Positions 22,598 through 33,828 are shown, counted from the first letter of the stretch. The stretch: 64,000 nt of DNA from Cerrena zonata (GCA_038087015.1 JASBNA010000008.1:930001-994000); one strand, 5' to 3'. Numbers and translations: made by a program. Notes: a model not told the origin generated them from the letters alone.

Positions 22598-23893
22598 CTA
22601 CAGTATATCAAAGTCAAAACGCTGTCGATATTTGATCATCTCTACAGCTGGGATTTCCATAATATCATACAGCATGCCGGCCTCCATATGAGTCATTCCA
22701 TGCCCAACCATCTCAATAATGAAGGTCCGGCATGGGTTATCCACATCCTTACGGGCATCTACATATGCATCCCGAAGTTGGAAGATAACCCATAGAGGAT
22801 ACCCGTAGACGTCAACAATCCTGTCCGCATGTCGACCGAGCGACGGAACTATGACGGTACTTGATGGGATGGTCTTGAAGGAGCGGATGATTCTACCTCC
22901 AATCTCGCGAGCGTGAACGAACGTATAATCTTGTGATAAAAGATATTGTCAGTCTATTCTGTTGGTATATGTCGGGCACTTACTGTGAGGCCAAGAGTGA
23001 GTGTTGTAACCTAGTGCCCATATAGGTGTCAAGGCGAATGCGTCAGCATCGTCCTCTCCGTTCTCCGAGGAGGAGGATGTATGAGTCAGTGATGAGGAAG
23101 GAGTAGACGGCCCAAGAGCAAAATATGAGGGAGGTGAAGCATCAGGGACGACTGCCGACGACTGAGTACGAGCAGGTAGAAGAGCTTGTTGAGATGAGCC
23201 GATGGATACTTGGGAGAGGCTTTCAACCACTTCCTGTATGCCAACAGTTGGGCGGCGAAAGGAGACGGGGTTGTTCCAAGCAGGAGTAGTATTTTCCTTG
23301 TTACAGAGAAAGACAAGGGCATCAACGAACGTCTTGGCCCGAGAGACTTTGCTCCACTGGAAGTATGCGTGGTGGGAATATGCATCGTCCCTGCGTTTGA
23401 TTGACGTCAGACGTTTACATAAATGGTCGGGAGACGGAGATACTTACCATGACAAATAGATGCAGGGGCGGTTAAGCCCGTTGAATAGGCTGGCATAGCA
23501 GTCAATCGTGCTCTCACCACGTTCCACAAACATTCCACAGGCTAAGACATTCGCCAACAGCGCTGCTTTTATTTGCGATTTATTTTGATGTTCGATTAGC
23601 CTTACAACACTCTGGACGCTCCATACAGCATTTGCCTCCATCTCTGACCGGCAATGAATGGAGATCGGGAAGCTGTCTCCCCCGTACTTTGTGCGAGGAA
23701 ATTGAGGGCACCTATAATAGTGGTAAGTTGTGTGTTCGATGTTATATCGGTGGGCTGTGACTTACGTCGATATCGTGTAGATGCCTGCCCTACCACCGCC
23801 GAGCACAACGATGCGGACTTCATTATCAGGCGTCGGTGGGAACACAGGTTGTGGGAAGATCCGCTGAGGAACTGGGGGTGTAGGTTCGCTCAT
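22598..23893 (-). CDS. KDZ cargo protein, 376 aa, possible paired RNase H1 N-terminal-like repeats
   Basis: Exons 23766-23893, 23448-23711, 22984-23390 and 22598-22929 give an in-frame sum. The last exon has no in-frame start of its own and is easily missed. After a Pro-rich start (MSEPTPPVPQ) come two related blocks. The first is VRIVVLGGGRAGIYTIS. The second is NRPCIYLSWDDAYSHH, then WSKVSRAKTFVDALVFL. Both resemble the small RNase H1 N-terminal (hybrid-binding) fold, whose consensus is roughly GR-x-x-GIY-x-SW followed by F-x-s-x-x-EA; this is a by-eye match. A Ser-rich linker leads to a compact C-terminal region (ALGYNTHSWPHNYTFVHAR, YPLWVIFQLRDAYVDARK, FIIEMVGHGMTHME) of unknown type. It shares a 184-bp divergent promoter with the transposase, suggesting co-expression. 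Confidence 0.78.
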
Positions 23894-24077
23894 GTCGGAG
23901 TGGGGCTGCTCTGTGTACTGATGAAGACGATGAATGTTATAGCTTGCTGATCAAGCGGCGTCCTCTGTACAACACTCTGTCCGCGATCAATTTCGATCAC
24001 AATTGATCCGCTGGTATGTCTCCAAGCTTGAAGCACATTCCTTGTAGGAATGTTGGAAGTGCCTGCAGGAACCGACA
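23894..24077. promoter_or_regulatory. Divergent promoter between transposase and 376-aa cargo gene
   Basis: Only 184 bases separate the two start codons, which point away from each other. Both genes must share this short promoter, so they are likely co-regulated. No clear TATA box was seen. Confidence 0.6.
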
Positions 24078-27000
24078 ATGCCTAAAGACATGTCAAAACC
24101 GCGACGCGCACCTGTTGGCGTGAGTCGTCAAGTTCAAACGACGACTTTCGTACATCCGTCACAGTCTGCAAGTACATCATCTATGTCTTATCCTGCCGCT
24201 ACTCATAGGATCACGCAAGTACTCGGCTTCAAGGCTAAGGGAGAGGCAGTAGCGAAGGCTAAGGAACAAATGAAAGAGAGAATGGAAGGTATCTACATGT
24301 TTATATTTTAAGTTTATATCTTGTCTTTGGTTCTAAAGCGCATTCATATAGCGTTAAATAGTACTACTCGAAAAATCCTGGAAGACTTACAGAAGGAAGC
24401 AGGTACTTTGTTACCAGACGATATTGGTATAGACGTCCAATATGAACCTATGCAAGTTGACCCTCTGGATAACGATCCAGCTTGGGTTGATGAGATCGAA
24501 CCTTCCTCTGCTGAACAACTGGAAATTGTGCATGGTTTACGCGATTTACGACTTCATTTGTGAGTTATCCCTACATTCTTACAATAGTCCGAATTAGCTT
24601 ACAATTTATATAGACTCAAAGGAATGTGTAAGCGTCCCGTACAGAACTGGAAACAACGTCGCAAACAAGAGATGTCTGCATGGAATCCATTGATCGAAGA
24701 CTTAGCAGGTGCTCTCCTCACATGGAAATATGGCGCACTAGCTAGTAGCCCAGGTCCTAACGAGGTAGACAATGATCTATCTAACCCTTCCGATGCTGCT
24801 CCCCCTCCCGACACGACGTTTGAGTACACGGCCGACGTTTACGACATCTTCTCTCTCGAGTCATCAATAACTATCCATCGACCTCCCTCTAGCACCTCTG
24901 TTCCCGTTGACCTCGCGACCCATGGATATCTCGCAAAAACCCCTATATCGCCAACTATCTGTATTGGCTTTCGGACACTCGAACATTTTCACCGTCTACG
25001 ACTGCGCCAGCCTTCTTTGAGTATCGAAGCATTTACTAAGGTCATATGTGATCACTATCAGGTGCGTCACCTTCATCCGATAAGTTTACGATACTGATTG
25101 TACTTACAAAACTAGATCCCCTATCGCCGCTACCTTCGGACTATTCTCGCTGAGACATACGAAATCTTTTTACGCATATCGCGTGTTGTTGACAAGCGAG
25201 TCCAATCGGCGCTGGGGTGGGATACCGAGAATTGGAGAGTATCGAACGCCTGTGTTGCGTGCTGCTATATGGTAATCATCTTCAAGTTGCAGCTTGTTAT
25301 GGCTTACTAACCCTTATGTGTTAGCTTCAAGATGAACCTCCAATCAAGTTCAGTCATTTGTGGGCGCATGATGGGAACAATAGCTTGAAGAGAATGTTAC
25401 CTGTCGGCAATCGTATTGCGGCTGACACACGCGTTTATGAGGACAGTGATTATTTCCTCCCGCGAGAATTTGTGGACAGGTATGCCAACGAGGTGAAGTC
25501 ACGGCGAAAGGATGGAAAGGAACCTCACCGACAGGTTGATGCAGAAGGCTCCGACGATGACGAGGATTCCGCTTCTGAGGGAGGTCATGAAGGTGACCCT
25601 ACCGATGGCGTCAACACTGAGTCGCACCCCGGTGTACACCAGTGTGTGAAGAATTGGAAAGCAGCGGCATCCGATGAGAAGAAGAAAACTTGGTCTATCT
25701 TTGATGAGACCGGTATATATGCCAGTGCTTGTAGACATGGCTTCATCCTTTGGATCGCTGATATGGTGAGGAGTGGAGAACTGTAAGTATGTTTCCTCGC
25801 ATGGTTCAAGTTTATACTGATTCAAGCATCTTTTTTAGAGCGAAATATCCCCTTTCTGTGGTTGCGAAGAGTCTCGAGGTCTTACCAGCATCCTCGGCCG
25901 GTGGTATGGATATCGCGTGTGGTTTTGCCATCACTGCTGCTAATTCATGTCTCGCCGGAGACATCATCGAGAAGAAGCACAAATTTGTTGTGAACGCATT
26001 CCACGGGTACTCGCACAACTACCAGTGTCAACGAAAGAACCATCCCAACATTGTTGAAGGTGTGGGCTTAGAAGACTTCGAGACCATGGAACGCACTTTC
26101 AGCTCCTCAAATGCACTCGCCTCCATCATCCGTTATGCCTCTGCCTTCCGAAGGCGCCTTTTCATTGACACGTACTTCCGTCAATGGGACGAGGACAAGT
26201 ATACGAATCTTGGCACTTTTATCCTCCACAACTACCAACAAGCCCTCAAGATTCTCAATGAAGATGTTGCCGCCTTCGAAGAAGCGAAGCGAAACCTCAA
26301 GATCTCTGACGCTGATCTGGATTTATGGGAGAAGGAACAAGCTGAATACTTTGAAGCTCTTGGGAAGGAACCGGAGGGAGATCGTCTCAAAGTGGAGTAC
26401 GTAGAGCTTCTTCAAGCTCTGGACAAGGCGGCAAACGAGAAGGCCCACGCAAACTTGGCATTTTTAGGTAACGCAGGCGACTCTATATTTGTGACCGAAA
26501 ACCCGTCACCACACCGTGCAGCATATGCTAAGGCTGTTTCTACAACCCTCAAACTCGAGACTCGTCGTCGTGTTACTCGTGAACGTTATGATAACATCCT
26601 TCAAGAGGTTATCGAACTAGAGGTTCAGTTCCAAATCCCTAAACGATGGGTACCCGGCGATCCCGAGTATATGGAAGCCCTGAAGTATATCGCGGAACGC
26701 AAATACACTCGAGCCCTTGACCGACTACAACAGCTTGTTGTCCAACGGCTGTTTGAACTACATAAGATGAACCTTTCCGGTACTGGTGAGTCAGTATATC
26801 TTGGTTCATCTTCTTGCCGTATTCACCCCCGCATTTTCTCAGCTTATAAGACAAGAACACTTCTCGCAAAGTCACTGCAGAAGAGATCCAAGGCAATTCG
26901 GAAGGCCGTCGCCACTTACAACGCCGCCGCCGCCGCCATCAATCCCCCTCGCGATCGTATTGACATGTCAGAAATAACGGAGTACAATTTTATTGAAGAA

Positions 27001-27534
27001 TTCGCACTACTGCAAGATACCCGCAATGACATACGCCATAAACCCTGGGCCAAGCCTCTCTACCGCGAAGTCTTCAGATTACGTCATCGCATTGCTCGAG
27101 CCAAGGAGGAGATTCTGCGATGTAACGTGGAGACCCGCCGCTTGTACACAAGCATCCACGACCACGATCTATTGTTCAAGGACACCCTAGCAAAGCTGAA
27201 GTCTGACGAAAGCTCACTTTATGGCGCTGTCCGTGACTTTGTTATTCGAAGAACTCGTATCAACTTGGCGTTGCTTGCGAGGGTACAACAAATTTCGACT
27301 CTTGATGGGTTTACGGGCGATATATCAGTGGGGGTTCGTGTTGGATGTGCTACGACAGCGGCAGCACCCGCCCCGGAGGTGACACTATTGGACTTAGACG
27401 GTGGTCTCGTACCGGACGAGCCAGGCAATGACTCGGATGAACTTGATGTGGAAGGAGAGGACTTCGAAGATGACGATGACTTCCAGCGAGAAGTGAGGGG
27501 GTTAGAAAACTTCTTCCAGACAATGTCCGTATGA
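24078..27534 (+). CDS. KDZ-superfamily transposase (1,039 aa)
   Basis: A DDE-type transposase that should cut and join the element's ends. Exons: 24078-24288, 24352-24559, 24614-25061, 25116-25271, 25325-25782, 25839-26785, 26843-27534; the sum is in frame. Family hallmarks run in order. First comes a Cys-rich stretch CVACCYMLQDEP (about 333-346) directly before AHDGNNSLKR (candidate first Asp, ~357). FDETGIYASACRHGF and MVRSGELAKYPLS follow. GGMDIACGF holds the candidate second Asp (~518). AFHGYSHNYQCQ and GLEDFETMERTFSSSN complete the set, the latter with the candidate Glu (~570-580). The C-terminal third is helical and charged and ends in an acidic tail (EDFEDDDDF). Intron 6 (26786-26842, 57 nt) is open and a multiple of three, so retention would add 19 residues. 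No break or missing hallmark seen. Confidence 0.95.
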
Positions 27535-27642
27535 TGTAAGACAACTCAGTAATATATCTATGTACTCTATCGTTTGTATTACTGTAGTGTCACTATTAAT
27601 ACAATCAATACAATGAATCGTAATACAATTACAATACACGTC

Positions 27643-28312
27643 GTGACACGCTTCACGCGGGTGTGATCTGTGACCACGTGTAATCAATATGATGCGAGGC
27701 TTGGAGAGAAAGGGCACTGTCCCACGGTAACAAAGGTTATATGACATAGTAACAAAAGTCGCATGGACCGCAGCTAATACTATGTAGTCTCACTATCAAT
27801 ACAGAAAGAGCCATTTCACATTGATAGTATTATTAAAGCTAGTTCATAGTCTATAGTAACACATTGTATGGCTATATAGCTTTCTAATGATACTACATTC
27901 ATGCCAATCCGAGGGGAATTGACCGAGATCGAGTTATGGGCGGGACGGACGTCGGGGAGGGGCGGGGATGATCGAAGCGCCGGCGGGGAGGGGGTCAATG
28001 GTGCCATTTGTGGATGGGAAAGGGAAGCGCCAATGGGGCCGGGCAAGGGGACCGATGGGCAGACACGTGGAGGATCAGGAACGAACATTATCAAGGATAT
28101 CATAAGCCGGAAGACACCGAGGGCCTGGACTTCCGTATGTCAGAAAATAACTTTGGAGAAGAGAGAAAACAATATCTCAAAAGGGAAAAACGCAAACGAT
28201 CTTGGAGGTGATATTGGAACGACAGGGATCAGAGGCTTTTCAAGCTACTTAGCTACGTGCGAAAACTTTATATCACCAGCTAATTAGTTAAGCCAGGTAT
28301 GAGGTCCCGGTG
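27643..28312 (-). repeat. Right terminal inverted repeat of the KDZ element (670 bp)
   Basis: Inverted copy of 16849-17518, ending at GGTCCCGGTG beside the right target-site duplication. It contains the same 128-codon open frame, here on the plus strand (27901-28287). The transposase stop codon lies 108 bases inside it. Confidence 0.95.
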
Positions 28313-28320
28313 CGATTCAC
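28313..28320 (+). repeat. Right 8-bp target-site duplication (CGATTCAC)
   Basis: Direct repeat of 16841-16848, immediately outside the right terminal repeat. Removing the element and one copy restores an uninterrupted sequence between F-box copy 1 and the 248-aa gene. Confidence 0.93.
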
Positions 28321-28467
28321 CTATGTATGAAATTTAGAGTTGACGCGATTGACGGACTTGGCAGACTTCGCACTCGACGCGCGACGGAACTCGCGCGTGA
28401 AACACCTTCCGAATTCGGACGCTTTGGGTGCTCCAAGTTGGGGGTGGTTTGCATTCACACGTACACA

Positions 28468-28469
<2 letters not shown>

Positions 28470-28498
<29 letters not shown>
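28470..28498 (+). repeat. (CT)n microsatellite in the leader of the 248-aa gene
   Basis: About 14 CT units, some 50 bases upstream of the ATG. CT-rich tracts are common at fungal transcription start regions, so it may be part of the core promoter. Confidence 0.8.
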
Positions 28499-28501
<3 letters not shown>

Positions 28502-28547
28502 TTGCTCTCCCCGCTTTCAATCCTTATCAACATCTTTCGTGTTTACA

Positions 28548-29448
28548 ATGGCTCTTGTCCTCCCCACCAATGGAAGAAATGTGAGGACTCCCTTACCCCC
28601 TAATGATCCACCCACTTCGGCGGATATCTATGCTGCTTCCGACTATCTCAATCGGATCCGCTTTCAAGCCTTGGCCGCAAACGACATGCAGGCCAGGGTA
28701 ACCGATGAGGACATTGCCAACGCCCACGAATATTTACACTGTGCAATTGCGAAGAAAGTTGCCACAGGTAAGCCCCTTTGCATGGTATCTGCTCGTCGTT
28801 AATCTCCTCCCAGCGGCGGCACCTCCTTGGTTTACCCCCGTTCAGCAGCAGATGAACACCATGCAGCAGCAGATGAACACCATGCAGCAGCAGATGATCA
28901 CCATACAGCAGGAGAATACCATTACACGGCAGCAGCTGAACACCATGCAGCAGCAGATGAACGCCATGCAGGGGCAGTTGAATGATGTTAAACGTGAGCA
29001 GAACATAGTAAGTGTTTCTCATTACACGCTTCACTATCAGTCTACATGTGCACTCCTTAGGCGTACAACTTTACTGCTGGCCCTGGCTGGCCATATCCAT
29101 ACAAAATTGTTCCATTCCCTGATGGCACTCTTCCTAATGCTCAGGTGGGTTTATAGTTGGTTTCTAGGACCAGGATCCTATTCCGAATGATTTTTCTAGA
29201 ATCTACCACCTTTGACAAATATAAGGGTGATCCGGGACCTGAGCTCTGCAGACACCCGTAAATACTATCGACTATATGGTATAAAGCTCCCGGCAACAAC
29301 ACTAGATGCCCAACGACTGGCTATTGCCTTACACATTGGAAGCACTGCACCAATGCTGTTTGTGGAGGATGGTGATGGTGATGGTGCTGGTGCTGGTGCT
29401 GGTGCTGGTGCTGGTGATGATGATGGTGATGGTGATGATGATGAATGA
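28548..29448 (+). CDS. Agaricomycete-type hypothetical protein with Gln/Met coiled-coil repeat (248 aa)
   Basis: Exons 28548-28767, 28814-29007, 29061-29144 and 29200-29448 close in frame. The layout (LPPNDPPTSADIYAASDYLNR; VTDEDIANAHEYLHCAIAKK; AAAPPWFTPVQQQM; LPPLTNIRVIRDLSSADTRK; YYRLYGIKLP ... HIGS) matches, as far as I recall, a large family of agaric proteins of unknown function. The middle holds a tandem repeat (QQQMNTM units, a probable coiled coil). The C-terminus is a simple Gly/Ala/Asp run (DGDGDGAGAGAG) from a GGTGCT/GATGGT repeat, which is likely length-variable. The KDZ element ends 236 bases upstream of the ATG and so has displaced any distal promoter. Cellular role unknown. 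Confidence 0.8.
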
Positions 29449-31825
29449 GAGCTGTTCCTAATTCGTATTTTCCTCTTTCACTACTTTCCATCTCAATCGT
29501 GTTCTAATTCAGTAGCCTCTGTCAAAGTAACGGAGGCAAGTATGCACTATCTACAGTTAGGCACTTACTAATAGCCTACTTATCAATAGAGAAAAGCCCT
29601 TCACCCTTGATGAATCGACTGTTTTCCATCCGTACATAATGAGGTTTGAAAATCGGCTTGAAATGGGTTTTGAACTTTTGATCATAGATTCTCATGTCAT
29701 TTCGCTTCCCCTCTCTATCTTACAACGCTCCAAGGACGAGGTTTTGATACGAAACAGGAGGTTTATGTCTGGGAACTAGGATGTGATTTTGGTTTGTCCC
29801 ATTTGCATCGAGCACGTTATCGAGGTGCGCTTACGTTTTTCTTGGAAATTGGACACTTATATTGCCTTTCACCCTGTCTCAATCACCTTTTTATCGGCTC
29901 CTAACCACGGCTGAACTTACCCGGCTCGTCCAAGGATCCACGGTCGTAGTCAAGAATGAACGACGCGGTGATTGAAACAAACTTCATCGACGGGTGCATT
30001 CAAACCATATGCGGTACACCTATTACAGCGACGTCAATCGATCCGTTGACGAAAGGTGGTGCTTCGTTATGTCGAAACGTAACATTACGCATATGTTTCT
30101 ATTGCAGCCGTCTTGTCGGGAATGGATCGAGGCAAGGAGATTTGAAAGCGGTTCGAGGTCAGCCTTCGATTGTGGAAACCAGGTCCTTGTCCGAGTCGAG
30201 CATGCGATCGTTACTACACAGCTACCAAACTTCGAAGATGACGACGTAATCGTCTATAGATGGGATTTTCGGACGAGGGACATTTATGTCCTCATGATAT
30301 TTCATTTCGCCTACTGTTGTTCATGTTCGTATTTCTCCTAATTCGATTTCGCATGACATTGACCCTCTGGTATTGAAGAAAGTCGACGTTTGTATTTAGG
30401 AACAGGATTCGTATCGTCACAGTACGGTACTCATACAACTACACAAATATATTTTTGAATAGTATTCAAGGTTCTGCCACGGCTCCGTCAAGTTGGAATG
30501 CGGTGATGCAACCCGAAATCGGTTCGTGACATTTCGATGGAAACACGATATTGACGTTGCGTCTACCCAGTTCAGTTCTCGGCTGGAAGCATCTAGTTTC
30601 AACCACCCGTATTCTTCTTGTCCCCCGCTATGAGCGATATTTGGTCTAGACAAAGACGAGGTGTTTGCGATATTACGGTGGGTATCGTTTTTCGAGTAGG
30701 ATCCTTACGTCGGTTTCCTAGGATGTTTCCGATGTCAAATCGTTATGCGAAGCATATGTTGCAGGCTGGGACGTAGCAGTTCCTCCAATGTATTGACGTC
30801 TAGATGGCTGATCACTCCTGTAGCATTCCGAGTACGTTTTCCGTTGGGGAAATTTGTGGCCATTTCTTACGATGCATCAACGAGCGCAACACGTTTGTAT
30901 AGAAATAATTTCTATTCTGGTACTCTCTGTCCTTGTAGATGGAGGCCGCCAAGCCTCTCGACTCATGCACGCATGATGATCGGCTGGTCGACACTAAAAC
31001 CAACATCGAGAAAGCGAGTCTTGCATCGTTCGTGACGACAAACGATTTTTGTGGAGTATCATGAGCCTCTGCCGTCGACACTGCCGTCCCACTGATAATG
31101 TTGAGTGTTTGGGGACCATGGTTGATTCGACATCAGGCAGCGAAATAGAGGGAATTACCCTCACCGACGGAGCGAACAAAGTGTGAAGGGATCACACAAT
31201 GATGGTGGTGGTGATCGGCACTCTGCTCGCTTCGTTCGGTTGTGGACACTGTCCAAGACCTCATCTCCTGGACTGACGGCACGGAGAGAAGGAAATAGAG
31301 GGAATGGATGGATGGTCCCTAGGGAAGTGAAAGCACATGATTTGCTCACCGTGTAGATACGGGGTAAACCCCTCATTCCTCTTCTATTCCTCTGCACCAC
31401 CGGTCGGCTCTCCGTTGACGCTGTTGCCATTGTAGAAAATATGTTAGGGGGTATGTTCTTTATAGGATAAGAGCACCGACAAGAGTCCTAGGTCCCAGAA
31501 TGCGGAGGATACAGGATGGGATTGTTTTGAAAGAGGATGGATCCGGTCTTTGCTTGCCTTGCTGACACAGCGTTGTTCTCCAGGAGGATGTCGCCGAAGA
31601 GAGCGATGGTTGCGGCTGGTGAGTATTAAAGGTTGTTTGTGCGTGTTAGGACGTAAAGCGTTTGCCTTTTTCGTGCACACATTAGCGTGACATTAAACGG
31701 TCACGTTGGCGGTCCGGGTTAGTTTCAAACTGTGTCTCAGTCTAAGCCAGGTCCGGAATCTATGAATATCTTGTCAGTGTATCATCTAAGTAGTCTCCTC
31801 AAACAGGCTGGCGCTTTCTGTTTGG
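29449..31825. other. Unresolved region with coding-like fragments
   Basis: Several stretches look like remnants of genes but do not join. Plus strand about 29590-29690: EKPFTLDESTVFHPYIMRF. About 29990-30270: VDERWCFVMSKRNITHMFL, then FEDDDVIVYRWDFRTRDIYV. About 30490-30635: FVTFRWKHDIDVASTQFSSR. The two RW-containing pieces resemble each other, hinting at a decayed repeat or duplicated exon. GAAATAGAGGGAAT occurs twice (about 31143 and 31292). No ORF here has a convincing start plus domain. The last ~240 bases should hold the promoter of the JmjC gene. Confidence 0.3.
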
Positions 31826-33245
31826 ATGCATCATCGGGGTACTCCTTCTTACAAGGAGTTCTACTTGGAGTTTCTTTGCCCAAATGTTCCCGTGCTCCTC
31901 AACCAGTCTCTAACCGCCTCATGGCCTGCTCGCCATAACTGGACAAAACATTGCGCAGCATCAAAGTCCGCAGAGGTATGCTGGGAATACCTGATAGAAC
32001 AATACGGGGACCTTGAAGTCACTGTAGCAGATTGTGCGAAATCCGATTCGTTTGGAAACCAAGCGCGCTGTGCAATACCCTTTCGGGATGTCGTGCAGTT
32101 GTGGAATACTAGTGAAGGGAAGTCGCTGTACGTCAAAGACTGGCATCTTGCGAAGCAAATCGAGTTGCGCCTACATAACTCTGCGTCTGCAACCCATACT
32201 TCATTTTATACCACCCCCGACATTTTTCGCGACGATTGGATGAATGCCTACTACACTGCGCACACCGAAGATGACTTTCGCTTCGTCTACATTGGTGCTG
32301 AGGGAACGTTCACGCCGCTGCATCGCGATGTCTACACATCCTACTCTTGGTCTACCAACATAATCGGGCGCAAACGATGGTGGCTCTTTCCTCCAGATCA
32401 AACCCGATATCTTTTTATGAAACATCGAAAGATGAGTGTGTATGATGTGCGGAATGTTGACACCAAAGACTTTCCCGAGTTTCATCTCGCGCGTCCGATA
32501 GTAGTGGAACAAGACGAAGGAGAAACCATTTTTGTGTAGCTATCTACATTTCTCAATATCGGTGCTCTAACTCAAATATACTTTAGCCCGAGCGGTTGGT
32601 ATCATCAGGTACATTCTATTTCGCATTGTGGGTCTAATGGACTTATTGTAATTGATAGGTCGAGAATATAACCCATTGCATCTCTATCAATCATAATTGG
32701 TGCAACTCTGTCAACTTACACTCGCTGTATCACTCCATGTGCGAGAAAGTGGTCGAGGTCAAGGAGGCCCTGCAGGATGTCCTCGAGATGCTTTCTCATA
32801 ACCAGTCGGATGACGAATGGAAGGCCGAATGGACGAAAATTGTACAGGATGTCGTCAAGCACGATGCAGGGTGGAAGTAAGCCCATAACGATAATCACGT
32901 TATCGACTTTGATACTCAGTTCTTTTCTGCGACAGTTTCCTCACGTTCTGGAGGATGGTTTTGTATGCTCTGAGAAATGTTGCTTCAGTGTGTCACCACT
33001 TTCCACATACCTATCAAAGTATTCCTCTGATAATGCTGTATTAGCCTGTACCCGACTTGTCTACCAGCAAATCGGTCTTCCCTCATGCACCACCCAATCT
33101 CAGGCCGCCCATTCAGTTCGTAACGGAACAGATTCGTATGTGCTATGATGATTTTCGTCTGAGAGATCGTCGGGAATGCGAAGGCGAAGTGCTAGAGGTG
33201 GTGACCGAGATTGGTGCCATCCTCACATCTTTACAGTTATCATGA
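31826..33245 (+). CDS. JmjC-domain 2-oxoglutarate oxygenase, JMJD4-like (400 aa)
   Basis: JMJD4 is an Fe(II)/2-oxoglutarate lysyl hydroxylase of translation termination factor eRF1 in animals; the fungal role is inferred. Exons 31826-32535, 32587-32608, 32659-32876, 32936-32987 and 33045-33245 sum in frame. Hallmarks: YVKDWHLAKQIELR, FRDDWMNAYY, DFRFVYIGAEGTFTPLHRDV with the HxD iron ligands, SYSWSTNIIGRKRWWLFPP, then VPSGWYHQVENI supplying the distal His, and ISINHNW. The distal His lies on a 22-nt micro-exon joined to the next exon, so it is easily missed in automatic models. The start used is the first in-frame ATG (MHHRGTPSYKEFY). Homology-like frame continues a few residues upstream, so a short 5' exon may be missing. 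The C-terminal 120 residues are helical and less conserved. Confidence 0.85.
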
Positions 33246-33828
33246 AGAACCAAATCCTCGATTTCGATTCGGGGCTCAGTGTGGGGCAATCCGACTCTTT
33301 GCCTCTTCGGTTGCGGCATGCTTCGCTTACGGAGTTACAACGCCCCACTTTCCGCTGGCAACATAACCCTTGTACTTATTTTACTTCGTGTTCTAGCCTT
33401 TTTAGGGTGATCCCCGACAATACATGATGATGAACCCAACATTCGGACCCCATACAGTGAACACCTATACATGATCTTGGAAACCTTGTTCTATTATTCC
33501 TATCTGCCGACAGTGCTTCTATATCATGGCTTCTTTTTCAGAATCCTTGCCATGTAGTTGTAACCAGGGACATGATACGTACGTATCATGCCATCAGTGG
33601 CTACATCATTCTATGTGGCTCTCAGGGTTATTTCGGCTCGTCGAACGGAGTTCGTAAATGAAAAAAGAACAATGAATACTTAGCACCGTCTTATTTAAAC
33701 TTCGTACCTCGGCTCGTTGTTTCCTTCCTCTGACCAACTACCACGAAGACTCCCTCCTGATACCTACTGTTCTTTGCCTTAGCTTCGATTAGCCACTTAG
33801 GGTACTCATCTGTGACTCAAATTTGAAT
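33246..33828. other. Intergenic region
   Basis: Contains the 3' UTR of the JmjC gene and the promoter of the 672-aa gene. A TATTTAAA-like sequence near 33690 could be its core promoter. No gene seen. Confidence 0.4.

Larger units (their letters stand above)
16849..28312 (+). mobile_element. Complete KDZ-superfamily DNA transposon, 11,464 bp, with cargo genes
   Basis: Boundaries are set by 670-bp terminal inverted repeats beginning CACCGGGACC and by a perfect 8-bp target-site duplication. The body codes for a KDZ (Kyakuja-Dileera-Zisupton) transposase on the plus strand and three minus-strand genes of 376, 210 and 695 aa. KDZ elements are large DNA transposons expanded in mushroom fungi, and an 8-bp duplication agrees with what I recall for the Zisupton branch. 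All four reading frames close without any correction, unlike several chromosomal genes nearby. The two repeats keep identical spacing from end to end. Together these point to a potentially autonomous, recently mobile copy. No TET/JBP oxygenase gene, a partner reported for some fungal KDZ elements, is present inside it. Confidence 0.93.

Noticed and set aside
16849..28312. Interpretation of the element as a Starship or Helitron
   Set aside because: Long terminal inverted repeats, an 8-bp duplication and a KDZ transposase exclude a tyrosine-recombinase captain or a rolling-circle replicase; none of their motifs is present.
28470..28498. CRISPR-like or regulatory array
   Set aside because: It is a plain CT dinucleotide repeat in a fungal leader; no spacers or repeats of array type occur anywhere in the window.
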